From Silurus meridionalis (taxonomy: Eukaryota > Chordata > Actinopteri > Siluriformes > Siluridae): 64,000 nucleotides of DNA. The position numbers and the translations under genes are program-made. Below, in pieces: positions 1 to 12,814 of the stretch. The DNA lies in contig NC_060899.1 of assembly GCF_014805685.1 (NCBI RefSeq), positions 10,074,868 through 10,138,867 on the forward strand, given 5' to 3'. The stretch's first letter is position 1; every line of letters starts with the position of its first letter. The notes under the pieces were generated by a model that searched no databases, was not told the origin of the DNA, and saw only the letters and a program-made list of their open reading frames with translations.

Positions 1-890
1 GAGGCATTAGAACTGGGGAAATTTTTTTTTTTTTGTTTCACAATTACGTTTTGCCCATTGTATGGGTTTATATTTCCACCTGAAACTAAAATAAGTTCCT
101 TCCAAAACTATTGGAACAGCAAGGAAAGTGACTTCTTTTTGTTGTGGGTGGAGGCTATCAATAGCCCAAAAGCCTTTCTGAATAAAGTGGAAACTTTACA
201 TATTGGCAATTTAACAGTTTGAAACATTCGTAAAGACGATAGAAAACTACCAGTGGATGATCACATAATTCTTTCCTTGAAGAAAAATCACTTCATAATA
301 TCTTGTGCCTGTGAAAATGAAGGGAATTTGTAATTAATGGCTAATACTTAAATTAAACTAATAAATATTTATGGTATTATTATTCATTTGTGGTGTGTGT
401 ATTACATACTAGATAACCTGCTTTTTTAGAGTAATTCTACACAAACGTATGAGCCTCTTCTATTAGAAAATTATGACTGGCACAAATACAAAATTAGGTA
501 AACTTAAACATCAATTTAAAATACCTTGCTTGGTCCAGTACACAAAGAATATCCCAGGGTTATCTTTGACATTGTTCAATCTGCATTTTTGACCTCCTTT
601 CATGATCCAGAGGAGAGGAAATGTCCTGAATCCATTATATAAGGCCAAACAGTTTACTCATTAATTTATTAACTAGACCTTACTACAATTAATTATTAAT
701 TTAATATAAATTCATTTGAACAGAGCCCATATTTGTAATCATTAGAAATTAAAATCTGTAACATTGCCAGACATTATCTTGACTAGAGTGGTTGAATGTA
801 TATTTTGCAAATGGACAGTTTTATATTGATTACAATAAAATGCAAGCACATCAGTTTGAAAACTTTGCCTCAGGTGTCTTGAAACTAACT

Positions 891-921
<31 letters not shown>

Positions 922-930
922 CGCAGGCCT

Positions 931-961
<31 letters not shown>

Positions 962-2321
962 TCTGAGGTGGGCCAGCTCTATAAAAGAGAACAGAACTTT
1001 CAGAGTTAGAAGAGTTTTAATAAAACTGATCCATATACAGTTTCTCATATTATATGGTGTAATAAACCATTCCCCATGTCAGCCTGATGTGGTGTGCTCA
1101 CTGGACATTTTCCCCCAAGACAGATGGTTCCAAAGTTCAAGGATTTTCAGAGGGCACATATCTTTGGAGGGATAGGTACAGCATACGAAATACTCGCCCT
1201 GAAATGTTCAACTGACTAAAGCCACGCAACCAAAGTGCTGACAGGTAAGCATTATATCTCAGAATAAATGGTTATGGGAAACAAATTATGTTATGATGTT
1301 AAACGACATTATGTAACTGCTTTTAAATGGTAGACTTAACAAACAAAGGTTAATCAATAATATAGCAGTTATGACACTCTAACATGGTTTTAGCTATGGA
1401 ATGTCTGATGTACCTACCTTTAAGATTTTACTTATATCATACAGCTTTGTTCATAATATTTGTTCCTTATACTGTAGGTTTAAAGCAGAATTGTTATAGA
1501 GGAAATATTTGCTGCTTAAAACACTTTAAGGCTAGGGAGAGTGGCAGGATTGAGTAGGAGCCTGATACTAATAGTCCACAGCCTAACAGCGATATGTGCT
1601 TCCCTTTTCTTACACCAGCTGCAGTACATAATGTCATTAATAATTAGATAATAACTAGAGCCATGTATTGTATGTTAAATGACTTACTATGTATGTTAAA
1701 AAACTAACCGTTTTGAGGTAATTTCGGACTGGTGCCTTTCACTCCTGACCTTGGCTATTAGAATTGTGCAAAATCATTACAGTTTCGTTACATTATTATA
1801 GTGCAGTGTGTGTTTTAACCTTATGTTCAGAAAACCTTCTGAATCATTCAAAAGAATTAGGATCAAACTGTCCACTTGGGCTCAAGTCCAGAGGGTGGAG
1901 ACGTGTCTAAGGTCGCAGCAGTTTAAAAAGCTGTAAAAGAATCTTTATTTTTATTATTCCTTGCCATAAATTAAAAACTGTTTCACGTTCTAGTTAATTA
2001 ACTGTGTAATCAGGATCAATCACTGACACTGATTTATATGTCAATCAACAAAATCCAAAAATCTTGAAACCTTTACATTTTTAGAGCAGAAGTGATATAA
2101 GACGGCCACATCAGTCGCACCACATAATGTTGTGATCCATCCACTGACATAAAAAATCTGCCGTATCCAATGTTAGATTTTTCGCATATATTATCTGCAT
2201 CTGTAGCAGCATGCACTGTGAATGTACTTTCCAAAATTTCATACTCTCCACTTCATACTGTGTATAGTCATTCTCGAGCTGTAATTTATAACTGAAACAC
2301 TTTAGTGTAGAAATTTCAGTT
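1..2321. other. AT-rich DNA upstream of BIN2, no gene recognised
   Basis: I recognise no coding exon, RNA gene or transposon with confidence here. The only clear structure is the CA microsatellite at 891-957. The open frame over 792-1175 runs through that microsatellite and is not treated as a gene. The last few hundred bases presumably hold the BIN2 promoter and 5' UTR, but I see no decisive core promoter. Confidence 0.6.
891..957. repeat. (CA)n microsatellite
   Basis: An AC dinucleotide tract of about 67 bases, interrupted once by GC-containing units near 915-931. Confidence 0.95.
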
Positions 2322-2483
2322 ATGGCTGGTAAAGAAAAGAGTTTTATTGTTTATAATTATGACACAGCAATAAAAATGCATAGGCTTTATAACTTAATAT
2401 CTAACTCAAAATCCTTTGTACAGCCTAGTTTATACATCAGTATTCTAAGATCAAAACCATTCGTTGAGAAGAGTTTGGAAATC

Positions 2484-5400
2484 ATGGCTGAGAGAAAAAG
2501 TAGCGAGTTTGCAAAACAAGTCCAAAGGAAATTCAGTCGCGCCCAGGAGAAGGTAAGATTCACATTAGGCAATTATCAGTAGAGCATACATTCATTACTT
2601 TATGCTAGTGTTTAATAATTCTATAATTGAAATAATTTACAACTGTAAATTCATATATTTATATTCCATACTAAACTTTCCAAATAGAACAATGGGGATT
2701 AAAGGGTATAGGCCTACATTGGTGCCAATATAATTTTATTCAACTGTAATAAGTCAACTATAAATGCTGCATTATGATAAATGTAGCAAATCATTTGATA
2801 CTGAAAGCACCTCCCATAATTAAACATTGCAATTCCAGAATCATCTTATAACCAGTGAAGCTATTACATTTAATTACAGACATTATGTTAATGTAATTAA
2901 CATACATTAACATGTTAATGTAATTCTGTTAAAATGTTTAATTGTGACTTTTACAGGTTTTACAGAAATTTGGTAAATCTGAGGAGACCAGAGATGCAGA
3001 GTTCGAAATATGTGTACAAAACCTCCAAGATCAGCAGGTACTCAATAAAAATGAATACACAAGCATAAGACGTGATCCAGAAGACATAGTTAAACATTTT
3101 CTTACTATGTTAGATGTATTTTCTTTTCTTTCTTTCACAGAGTGATGGGCAAAGAATATACAAGGACCTTAAGGCATACTTAAATGCTGTCAGAGGTTTG
3201 TTGGATAAGCATTAGTGGTTTAGATGTTAGCTTAACTATTTTAATTAATATTTACACTAGAAAGTGTTTCAAAACTAAAAAAGAAAACTCAACCATTAAT
3301 TCAAAATTATCTTCATAACAACATTGTTAGTTTTGAAACAACCATGACAAGTTAATAAATCAATAATTAATTCTCATGAACATAATTAAAATATAATGTA
3401 TGTTCCACAGTGATGCGAGATGCATCCAGTCGTCTTTTTCAATCTGTATATGATGTTTATGAGCTTGACTGGGAAGGAGGAGAGGACCTTGGGGCTTTTG
3501 TAGAGGTGATTCTCATGTAGACTTTGAGACAAAGTATGCAACTGTTGTCATGTTTGCAGTCATATGTATTTCTTATTTGTATCTTTCATATGTTAAAAGG
3601 GGGAAGACCTGCTATGGAATGATTATGAAGCAAAATTGAAAGATCAGGCTTTGCTCACAATAGAATCATACATGAGCCAGTTCCCAGATATGAGGGTAGA
3701 TATTAAGTTATTTTTCTTTTCAGTGTCTTTTCAACTTTCATGTCAATATAAATATAAAATGTATATTATTAAAAAATATAATATTTTGTGTGCCTCAGGA
3801 AAAAGTTGCCAAACGAGGTAGAAAACTTGTGGACTATGATTCTACTCGTCACCACCTGGAGTCATTGCAAAATGCCAAAAAGAAGGATGAAATCAAGATA
3901 GGCAAGGTCCATTAAGAGTCCATTGTTATGAAACAGCATAAGCAATCTCTTATAAAACAGTGTGTGATGAACATTTATTCTTATTATTTTTCCCCTAAAA
4001 TGTGTCTGGATTATAATATTTTAGTTGACCTTGTATTCAGATGAAACACAGCATTAACACAGTCCAGTAAAATGAGCTTAAAACACTAAAAAATACAGTC
4101 AATTCCAAATACATAACATCTATACATCATTCAATACATACATTTGCAACAGCAAGCCTAGTTACTTTATTTTGCTATACATTGAACGCATTATATTAAA
4201 GATAAAAAAATGAATATGAGACAATAGATCAGAATAAGACTAGCCAAATCCGACTCCAGACCTTTACCCAAATTAACATTAATTTTAGCTTTTAAATAGG
4301 AAGAAACCATCCAGAAATGTTGTATGACATGACTGCTAAACCAAAAAAGTGCAGCAGACCCACGTCAGTGGGTCACCTGCTTTATCCAGTTAAAGCAAGA
4401 AAGGGATATACAACCAAATAAAGTATTATTTACTTTGATTTACTTTATAACTATCTTTTCCAATACTTTTGCTTACCTAAAAATTTGGCAGACTTTAATT
4501 AAATGTGTAATTTTCTATTTTGATTTGCAAATGTATGTGTTAATTTAATTACATTGTGGAATATATCTATTTATGTCTATATTTTTACAGGCTGAAGAAG
4601 AGATGAAAATGACAAAAACAATCTTTGAGGACATGAACAGGGAACTGAAAGAGGAGCTGCCGCTTCTCTATGATAGGTGAAATGTGACAATAGCAATGGT
4701 CCAACTTATAATATGGGTATACAGTATAAATGAGTATATGAGTATATAAATCTTATATAAATTCCCTTTATACAGTCGGGTTGGTTGCTACGTAACAGTC
4801 TTCCAAGCTATCTCAAACTTGAGAGAAATCTTCTATAAAGAAATGTTTGAGGTAAGATATTTTATCCACAGGTTATTTATAATGCACATTGTCTAAATAG
4901 TCCACATTAAAAACTGTTTTCTTTAGAATAACAAGGAGTTACAGAATATCATAATGAATCTAAAAGCCCAGCATCCTGACAAGAACTTTGTGGTTAAGAA
5001 CTTCAGTCGGTATGTTGCTTTCTGTTTTGAAACATACTTATCATTCTTATGTGCTGTATATTACTCTTGCTTTATGTTCTTCAACATTTTAAGATAGCAT
5101 GTCAGAGTACTGTATTGAAGTGAATTTTTCAAATATGACTATGTGAATTGTCACATAAATTTCCTGAGGTTTATTATATGAATGGTTTCTATCATTTTGG
5201 CAGTGGAACATTGAAGAGGAGGTCACTAAAAGATGCACTGTCTCCCAGAGCACTGAGAGCCAGTTTCTCTGAGCTCCACATGAGTTATAGTTCTCGAGGA
5301 TCTCTAAGGTAAAAGGTGTTTTTTCTTATATCATTTATTTTTTTTTTCGTTGGTGAAAGTTCATATTGTTGGATACTTAATTAACATAATTGAGCAGTTA

Positions 5401-6159
5401 AAAACATGAACATTCAATTAAATAATACAATTATAACCTTATTTATTTTTCATCTTAAATATTTTTCCTGCTGCAGGAGAGAACAGACATCCAGTTTTAG
5501 GTCTGAGAAAGGTCCTTCTGAGGTCCTTTCCAGCCCTGCTAGACCAAAGCCCCCAAAGGACAGCAATTGTGGGTTTGGGGACAGCGATGCAGGGTCTTTT
5601 AGTGAGGACAACCCAGACATAGAGAGAACACCTTCCATTACATCTGCACCTGTAGTAGATGACACAAATGCTTTTGAAAGTGTGAACAGCACTACAAAAA
5701 AAGATGCAAAAAAAGAAAATGAAAGTACTGAAACAAAAAAAAATGAACCACTGCCAGGCTCAGACCATGATGGAGAAGGGATGATTTTAGATTTCAAAGG
5801 TGACTTGTCTTCACAGAAAGGTAATGACAATGAGCTAAATTCAAATATACATCATTTTAAAAGAGCTAAAATGAAGGTCTTGTCTTTTGTTGAAGATCTT
5901 GAAACGCTCAGCACCCATCCTGAGGAGCTAAATGATCAAGGCTCTGAATCAGAAAATGGAATAGGCACAAATTGCAAAACAGGTATAGAAGGATCGGGAG
6001 ACTCTTGCAAGGTAGATATATAAGATAGCAAATCTTTAAATGCCTTTTTATGTTGTAATTTAAAAAGCTCTTATTTCCCCCTAATATCTTTTCTTTGATT
6101 TTAAGGAAAATGCCACAAATAACCAAATATTAAATGAAATTAAAGAGGAAACATTCTGA
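2484..6159 (+). CDS. bin2: Bridging integrator 2 (BAR-domain protein), 12 coding exons
   Basis: BIN2 is an amphiphysin-family N-BAR protein that senses and bends membranes, chiefly in blood cells. Coding exons are 2484-2552, 2957-3037, 3141-3195, 3411-3505, 3600-3695, 3799-3906, 4591-4676, 4776-4851, 4927-5009, 5204-5308, 5477-6011 and 6106-6159. All have AG/GT boundaries and compatible phases, giving 480 residues. Residues 1 to about 245 form the BAR domain, with family stretches such as [32 protein letters not shown] and [15 protein letters not shown]. The rest is Ser/Glu/Lys-rich and low in complexity. There is no SH3 domain, which separates BIN2 from BIN1 and amphiphysin. The ATG at 2484 is chosen because the family starts just before FAKQVQ and it has A at -3 and G at +4. 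An in-frame ATG at 2322 could add 54 unrecognised residues. BIN2 identity is also supported by SMAGP and DAZAP2 downstream. Confidence 0.93.
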
Positions 6160-6788
6160 AACAAAGGACTGCCTTCATTCTTTAGAAAAAAGGTCAGTAT
6201 ATGAAGACAGAAAGAATAAGTAAAAATGTTAATTTAGTGAGTATTCAGAGCACAATATAAATGCTTACATGAAACATGTTGTGACTTTTTTTTTTATATC
6301 TGTTGACTCTCTTCATAGGGATGAACTGAATTTAAACAAAATACACTTCACCTATCTGGATATTACTACACTAACTCTAAACTGAACCAAATGAAATTAC
6401 TACTATTAGTATTTTTTTTTCCCATTATAAACCGTAAATTGGAGAAAATGCAAACCAATCTGTTAATAAAGCTTGGACCATTATCAAATATAATTGCTTG
6501 TGATAAATCCAATCAATATTAGACTGATTAGAATATTATGATTATTAGCAAGTTATCAAGTTATTTTCCACCTCTTTTTTTGTTGTCTTGTGATTTAATG
6601 TGTAAAGTCAATTTAATTGTTGGTTTGTGGCCTTTTGTGGTTACTTTGTAATTTTTACATTTTAAAAATGTAATGTTACTTGTTGTGGACAGATAAAAGA
6701 TAAATGATATATATATTCATTCAATATATAATAAACCTCTATGTGTCCATTGCATGTTTTTTTTTATATATTGATACTGTACTATATA
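6160..6788 (+). other. BIN2 3' UTR with polyadenylation signals
   Basis: AT-rich sequence after the BIN2 stop. AATAAA hexamers lie at 6465-6470 and 6730-6735 and are candidate polyadenylation signals. A possible UTR intron lies between about 6190 and 6320. No other gene is visible before the Tc1 element begins. Confidence 0.5.
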
Positions 6789-8803
6789 CAGTATGTCACA
6801 AAAGTGAGTACTTCCCTTAAATTTCAGCAAACGTTTTTGTATATCTGCTCAAGAGACAATACTGTAGAAAGGAAACTTGGAAATATTTAGAGTAGTCAAT
6901 ATGCAGCTTGTATAGCAGAACAGTAACTTATTAACAGTCATTATTGTCAAAATAATATTGCTTTCAACAAAAGTGAGTACACCCTAAGTGATAACAGCTG
7001 TATGCCATGTAACCATGCAGTCACATGTCCTGTTCATGTTGTTCATGTTTTTGTCTGCTTGACAGGACCATACTATTTGGTGTATCTTTTATTAGAGCAG
7101 TTAAGATTTGGTGCTTTGAGTACATTTTTTGTACATGGAAGCATGGAGGAGTTGGTGTTGGATCTATCATGATCTCAGATGCGAAGCTATTTTATGAGTT
7201 GCCCAGTAGCTCCTGGTTCCACAAAATCAACTGACTGTATATGACTGTAGCAAGGACATTACTCATAATCACACACTCCGGTTCCCATTTTGAGTTTGGT
7301 TCCTCTCAAGGTTTCTTTTTTATACCATCTAAGGGAGTTTTTAATTGCAACAGTCGCCCCAGGCTTGTTAATCAGGGATAAACACAAATCATTCCCTTTA
7401 ATTCTTAAGTTCTGTAAAGCTGCTTTGAAACAATGTCCATTGTAAAAAGGTGCTATATAAATATAGAAATAAACTTGAACAATTCTCATACTGGCCACTG
7501 GACGTTCAACAAAGCACCTCATGGCAAAGAACTCTTTGAGGATTTGAGAATTGTTGCTCTCCAGAAAGATGGCCCCAGCTATAAGAAAATCGGTAACACC
7601 CTGAAACCGAGGAATAGTGCAGTGGACAGGGTCAAGGTCAGCTTCCGCTTCTGCAACCTCTAAAGCAATGCTAGCAGCACTCAAGAGACTGTTTTATTAA
7701 GCCAGCACCTGATGCACAGCATGAGGACTCCTCTTCTTTAATCAACTCTTTGCGAGGCCTGTTCAGAGAAGAACCCATTTTGGAAAACCTCTGTATGACC
7801 CTGGCCAGTGCACTGTACCTCAGTTTCAGTTGTTATCGATCTTCTTTTTGCCTAGGCCATCTTTGTTGTCAGCTTGTCAGTGCTCAGACCATATGCCACA
7901 CACCGCAACAAGTCGGTTTGCATGCCGTCATTCCAGAAGGAATCCTCTTCTGAAGCTGGCTCACAGGACAGCCTGCAAACTGTTTCAAAAAGAGAACCTA
8001 TCCAAGAGCATAAATTGCTGGAACCATGATAAGACTAAGATGAGCTTATTTGGCTCAGATGGTGTCCAGCATGTAGCATGTGTGGCAACGCCCTGTTGAG
8101 GAGTACCAAGAAAATTGTGTCTTGCCCAATTAAGCTTGGTGGTGGTAGCATAATGGTCTGGGGCTGCATGAGTACTGCTGGTACTGGGGAGCTGCAGTTC
8201 ATTGAGGGAAAAATGGATTCCAACATGTACTGTAATATTCTGAAGCAGACCATGATTAGAATCTAGGCTAAACTGCAGATTACCAACATGACCCCCAAAC
8301 ACAACACCAAAATGACAACTGACTTTTTGAAGATGATGGAGTGGCCAAGTATGTCTCCAGACCTGAACCCTATTGAGCACATGTGGGGCATCCTCAAAGG
8401 GAAGGTGGAACTGCATGATGTGTCTAAAATCCAGCAGCTCCATGATGTCATTATGGAGGAGTGGAAGAGGATTCCAGCAACAACCTGTGCAGCTCTGGTG
8501 AATTCCATGCCCAGGAAGATTAAGGCAGTGCTGCATAGCGATGATGATGCTCACACAAATTTCTGGACATTCTGTAGTTTTGACATGTTCACTCAGGGTG
8601 TACTCACTTTTGTTGCCAGCTAGTTAGAAAATAATGACTGTATGTTGAGTTATTTTCAGAGGACAGTAAATCTGTACTGCTATACAAGCTGCACATGGAC
8701 TACTTTAAAATATATTTAAATTTCATTTCTATATTGTCCCTTGAGAAGATATAATAAAATGGTTGCTGAAATGTGAGGTGTATTCACTTGGTGTGATTAT
8801 ATA
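6789..8803 (+). mobile_element. Tc1-like transposon with paired repeats at each end (IR/DR type), decayed transposase
   Basis: The element starts next to a TA at 6787-6788. Outer motifs near 6797-6812 and 8776-8795 are inverted versions of one another (AAAGTGAGTAC and relatives). A 20-base inner motif at 6965-6984 recurs as an exact inverted copy at 8596-8615. Two spaced motifs per end is the IR/DR layout known from Sleeping Beauty-type Tc1 elements. A + strand transposase can be followed in pieces from about 7500 to 8623, with a helix-turn-helix remnant (EDLRIVALQKDGPSYKKIGN), GGGSIMVWGCMSTAGTGEL and WPSMSPDLNPIEHMWG. Stops and frameshifts break it, so it is a pseudogene. A different repeat is inserted at about 7240-7480. 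Confidence 0.85.
7240..7480 (+). repeat. Interspersed repeat (copy A) nested in the Tc1-like element
   Basis: This unit interrupts the Tc1 element and ends in a tail (TGTAAAGCTGCTTTGAAACA and following) shared with 16790-16880 and 30815-30892. The same unit appears in reverse at 29709-30230 and 42838-43349. It belongs to an unclassified, SINE-like family in this window. Confidence 0.7.
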
Positions 8804-8804
8804 T

Positions 8805-8820
8805 CATCGTGTATATCATC

Positions 8821-8880
<60 letters not shown>

Positions 8881-8909
8881 GATGAGACAAAAGACATAAA
8901 ACCGTATGT

Positions 8910-8972
<63 letters not shown>

Positions 8973-9010
8973 GAGTTTACATACGGTTTTATGTCTTTTG
9001 TCTCATCGTG
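8805..9010. repeat. Microsatellite hairpin: TA tract, 37-bp inverted repeat, CT and AT tracts
   Basis: A (TA)n tract at 8823-8879 is followed by an arm at 8879-8915. A (CT)n tract (8914-8952) and an (AT)n tract (8953-8972) separate it from the exact reverse complement at 8973-9009. All 37 bases of the arms pair. The short motif TCATCGTGTA appears twice before the TA tract and matches the outer end of the right arm, so a second, weaker hairpin is possible. Confidence 0.95.
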
Positions 9011-9751
9011 TAAATGTGGTTTGCTCCTGGTTTTGAGGTGTGACTGAACTTCATTGTTCCTGGTACAGAGCCGGATAAGCACCTCGACTAGCATGCTACC
9101 TTTTGCACTGGTCCATTTTCGCTGTATCTTTACTTACAAGTGTTAAATAGTGAGACCTGTTTTTTTTTAAACGTCATGCGAACTTCGACATGAAGAAACA
9201 AACCGATCAACTACAACAAATGCCTTTCGACAATTTCACGGTGTGAGGTAAGTTTGTTACAGGTTTGGCTCGACTACGGCGTGGTGGACTGTGTTCCTGT
9301 AACTTATTGTTTATATTCGCTTCCTGTTCAAAGTTTGACACCAAAATAAAACAACCTACGGCTTCGAGCCTCACTGTGGTCTTACTTTGATTTCATACTT
9401 TTAACTTAACTCTTTTTTATTAGTATTATGAGGAAGTGCGATATTTTGTTACTTAAAAAAAAAAAAGAATAGCTTATTCCTATTAAACTGTGTAGAGTAA
9501 TGGCCCTGTGCCATCGCATGCTGTGTGTTACTACTACAGCAGCAGAATTTCTGTTGTCTAAGAGACGTTTAACAAACAAATTGGCTGTTTTATGAACTAT
9601 TTCATTTATAATGTGAAGTGTAATGACTCAGGGTAGCAACCACTAGCGTCTTATTTTCTTGCAGTATATCGCTTATATTTGTTTGATAATGATCAATTTC
9701 ACTGAAGTGCTGTATTACTTTGTATAGGTTTAGGTCTTAACGCTGTTCATC
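9011..9751 (+). other. SMAGP promoter/5' UTR region
   Basis: A likely noncoding first exon ends at the good donor GAG|GTAAGT at 9248. A matching acceptor (TGTATAG) lies at about 9727, just before the coding ATG at 9752. I see no TATA box. The exon is inferred from splice sites only. Confidence 0.45.
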
Positions 9752-10570
9752 ATGGCCACCACACCACCTTTTAACCGTAAGTGATACAATAAACACATTC
9801 GTTGACATTGCCATAAACTGGCAATACTACCAGAATTGAACTGAACATTAAATCACTTTAATATAACACACCACCGTGTATTTCCATAATACATTGTTGT
9901 TCACTAAAGAAATGAACAGCAGTTCTTTTATTATTGTGTCATGATAAAATCCCTGTAACTCCAAAATATATCATTTGAAGTCACTGATATTTCTGTCTTC
10001 TCCCCAAGTCACAGAAATAATGCCAACAGCTGTGGCTCCAAACTATACAGACTCAGCTGTTATAGGAGGTGAGTTACACACCTCTCCTGCCAAAGGTCAC
10101 GTGGAAGCCTGGTTTTATATCTAATGAAACTTGAACATCAAAAATGCTTGTCTTCATACATTTGTAAATTGATTAGGCATGCTATTTTAGGATATAAGAT
10201 GGTTTCTACTCTGTTTATTTTAGGCTGTTATAAATTGATTTGGCAGAAAGTTATATTCTTGCACGTATTTCATCAGGATTTGATTAGAGATTAGAGATTA
10301 ATCTCTATATTTATCCACATTAAGCAATACCGCAATACCTTTTAGTTTAGGATATTGTTTTCTAATAAGATTTTTGCTGCATCTCTGCATATTGTTTTAG
10401 TGGTGATTCTGCTGGTCTTGTGTACACTGGCTGGCTTGGTGTACCTGTTGTATCGCTATATGTGTCACAACAAGGGAATCTACAGGACAACAGGAGAGGC
10501 TGCACCAGGTGTGGACCCAGACAAAGTCTTCCATGACACAGTCACCGAAAGCAAGGAGTACTTCATTTAA
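9752..10570 (+). CDS. smagp: Small cell adhesion glycoprotein, 3 coding exons
   Basis: SMAGP is a small single-pass membrane glycoprotein found at lateral cell borders of epithelia. Exons 9752-9776, 10009-10068 and 10401-10570 join in phase to give 84 residues; the human protein is about 97. The short extracellular N terminus carries two N-glycosylation sequons (NLT at 8-10, NYT at 20-22). Residues 25-46 are a hydrophobic transmembrane segment (VVILLVLCTLAGLVYLLY). The cytoplasmic tail ends in KEYFI, and the final EYFI is the family signature. No signal peptide precedes the membrane helix, which fits a type III topology. The open frame that continues upstream of 10401 is intron sequence, because exon 3 begins after TTTTAG. 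Its position between BIN2 and DAZAP2 supports the call. Confidence 0.9.
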
Positions 10571-11653
10571 AGAAATTCAACCGGTATGGATGAGTGCAGT
10601 GAAGGTCATTTTAAATAAGTATGGACAATTAGATTTTTTTTTTTTCTGGGAAGACCGTGGTAAGTTTACATTGACTTAATGATGATGGAATTTGTGCTTT
10701 TGTGTTTTGGGGATTTATTAGCGTTACTTATATTGATATATCAGAAGCAAGAAACCTCGTGCCACAGACTTACTTTTGTAACTGACTCCTGCTGGTGGTG
10801 AGATGCAGCAGAATTTCCACCTCTGTTAAATACACATGCTAGCTGAGTGAACAAAGCATGATGGAACAACAACCCAATGCATACACACATACAGTCCCTC
10901 AGTACCAACATATTGGAAGGGCATGGGCAAGTTTTTGATAAGCACTGGGACCTTTTGGGTTTTAGAAAAGGTAAATATGAGACAAATCAGAATTTCACAC
11001 TCATGCTCAGGTCTGGTGATAGACTTTTTTCAGTCAAAAACCTTTCAGTTTTTACCATTATTGTGTCCTTTGTTTTGTTGCATGATGTTCCTGCAGATTG
11101 GTTGCTATTCTCTGTAGACTTTGGAATTCATTATACCGCTACCTTTCTGAGTTTCATCAGTAGATTTTTGAACCCTTTCCAACAGCAGCCACATAAGCCC
11201 AATCCATTACCTGCACTGTGAAGATGGAGAAAAGGTTTTCTTTTGCTACACTTTGGATCATATCTGTCTTTCTTTGCCAATTCCTATATGGATATATCAT
11301 TGAAACAGCAAAATCTTGAGTTGTGCACCTTTTACTTCATGTGCTCAGTTATGTTTCCACCTAACCAAATTCAGCAACTATAACTACCATAAAAACATTA
11401 GCTACTTACTGATTAAAGCACAAAATAAGGATGTTGTAAAAACAAACAACAACAAAAAAAGCTTTTATTTTGTGTCTGCTTAGGCTATCCCTTATTTCAA
11501 AAGTTATTTTAAAATAGTTTAATCATACACACTTGAAGCTAGTAATACAACACTGTGACTGTCTCAATTTTCCGGTATTTGTTAATCATCATTGGTTTTT
11601 ATTGTAATTTTGTTTTTGCATATTAAGACAATTGTTACCCTCATTGAAATAAA
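10571..11653 (+). other. SMAGP 3' UTR
   Basis: Noncoding sequence after the SMAGP stop, ending at a candidate polyadenylation signal AATAAA (11648-11653). Open frames inside it (10877-11221, 10923-11117) resemble no family I know and are treated as chance. Confidence 0.5.
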
Positions 11654-12814
11654 CAAGCTGTAATATGTATAGATTGAAAGCTAAGTTCATGATTTGTAAT
11701 AAGCATTCACTGTACTTTACACTTACAGGAAAAAAGTGGATACTTGTACACCTGTTTATTTATGCAGTTTTCCAATCAGCCAATCATGTGCCAGAAGGCA
11801 AAATGCATGAAATCATGCACATACAGAATTTCAGTTAACTTCAATATAAATTTCTCATAAAACTTCAGAATAGAGGAAAAAATGCGACCTATGACTTCAA
11901 TCATTACATGGTTGATAATAGCAGATGGACTGGTTTGAGTATTAAAGAAACTGATGTCCTGGGATTTTAACACAATTGTGTTGAGTTTTTCACAGAATAT
12001 GCAGGGAAGAAAAATTTAGGAAGCCACAGTTCTGCGACAGGAAGCACCATGTAAATAAGCATTCAGGGGAAAAATTTAGTTTGATCTGCCAGGAAGAACA
12101 TGGGGACCAAAAAAAGTGACCCTTTACAACCATGATGAACATCATTTAAGAATACATAAAACAAAAAATCAGAGCCAATCATAAACAAAGGCTCATCTAG
12201 TCTTTTTCCAGTCTATAACGATTTGGTTAGTCTGTGGCCATGAAAAACTCAGTTCTTTGTCCATGTTTGATGTGAATTCTAATTTAATTAAATTTAATTG
12301 AGTTACTACAAATGTCAGGTTAGACCAGTCTGGTTATTTTCCACTGTTTTGTTTCTCATCACTTGGTTCTAAAGACTGATGTGTGAAATTTTTAGATAAG
12401 CAGCAACCCTGCCATGGTTAAAATAACTAGGAACACATTTCCCCAAATTCTGATGTTTGAAGTGAAGATTTGACACAAGCATTTTGGCCATTTTATTAAC
12501 TGATAAAATAACAGCATAAACGAGCAGGTATTCCTAATAAAGTGGATGAGTTTTGATATTTGCTTCTGTCCATATACTTAAACAGAATGTACTGATGTCT
12601 GCTGTCCTAAGAAGCAAGCAGCGCATGACTTTTTAAAATATCAACTTACTGTATCAAAAATAAGTTTCTTTTTTAATGTCTGAAAGTCTTTATTGTTTTT
12701 TTTTTTGTTGGTTTTTTTTTTTTAACTTAGTAGTAATTGCAGGTCATTACTGTTTTAAAATATTAGATATATGACAGTTCTTATAAAGATGCCAGTTGTT
12801 TGTCAAACTATCAT
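11654..12814. other. Intergenic AT-rich DNA
   Basis: Between the tail-to-tail ends of SMAGP and DAZAP2. I see no gene, RNA or recognisable transposon, only homopolymer T runs near 12700-12720. Confidence 0.5.

Noticed and set aside
792..1175. 127-residue frame upstream of BIN2
   Set aside because: About a third is Thr-His repeats from the CA microsatellite, and nothing else in it is recognisable.
10355..10400. Upstream start codon for SMAGP exon 3 frame
   Set aside because: The sequence before 10401 is intron, with an acceptor at 10399-10400. Joining exons 9752-9776 and 10009-10068 gives the family-like N terminus.
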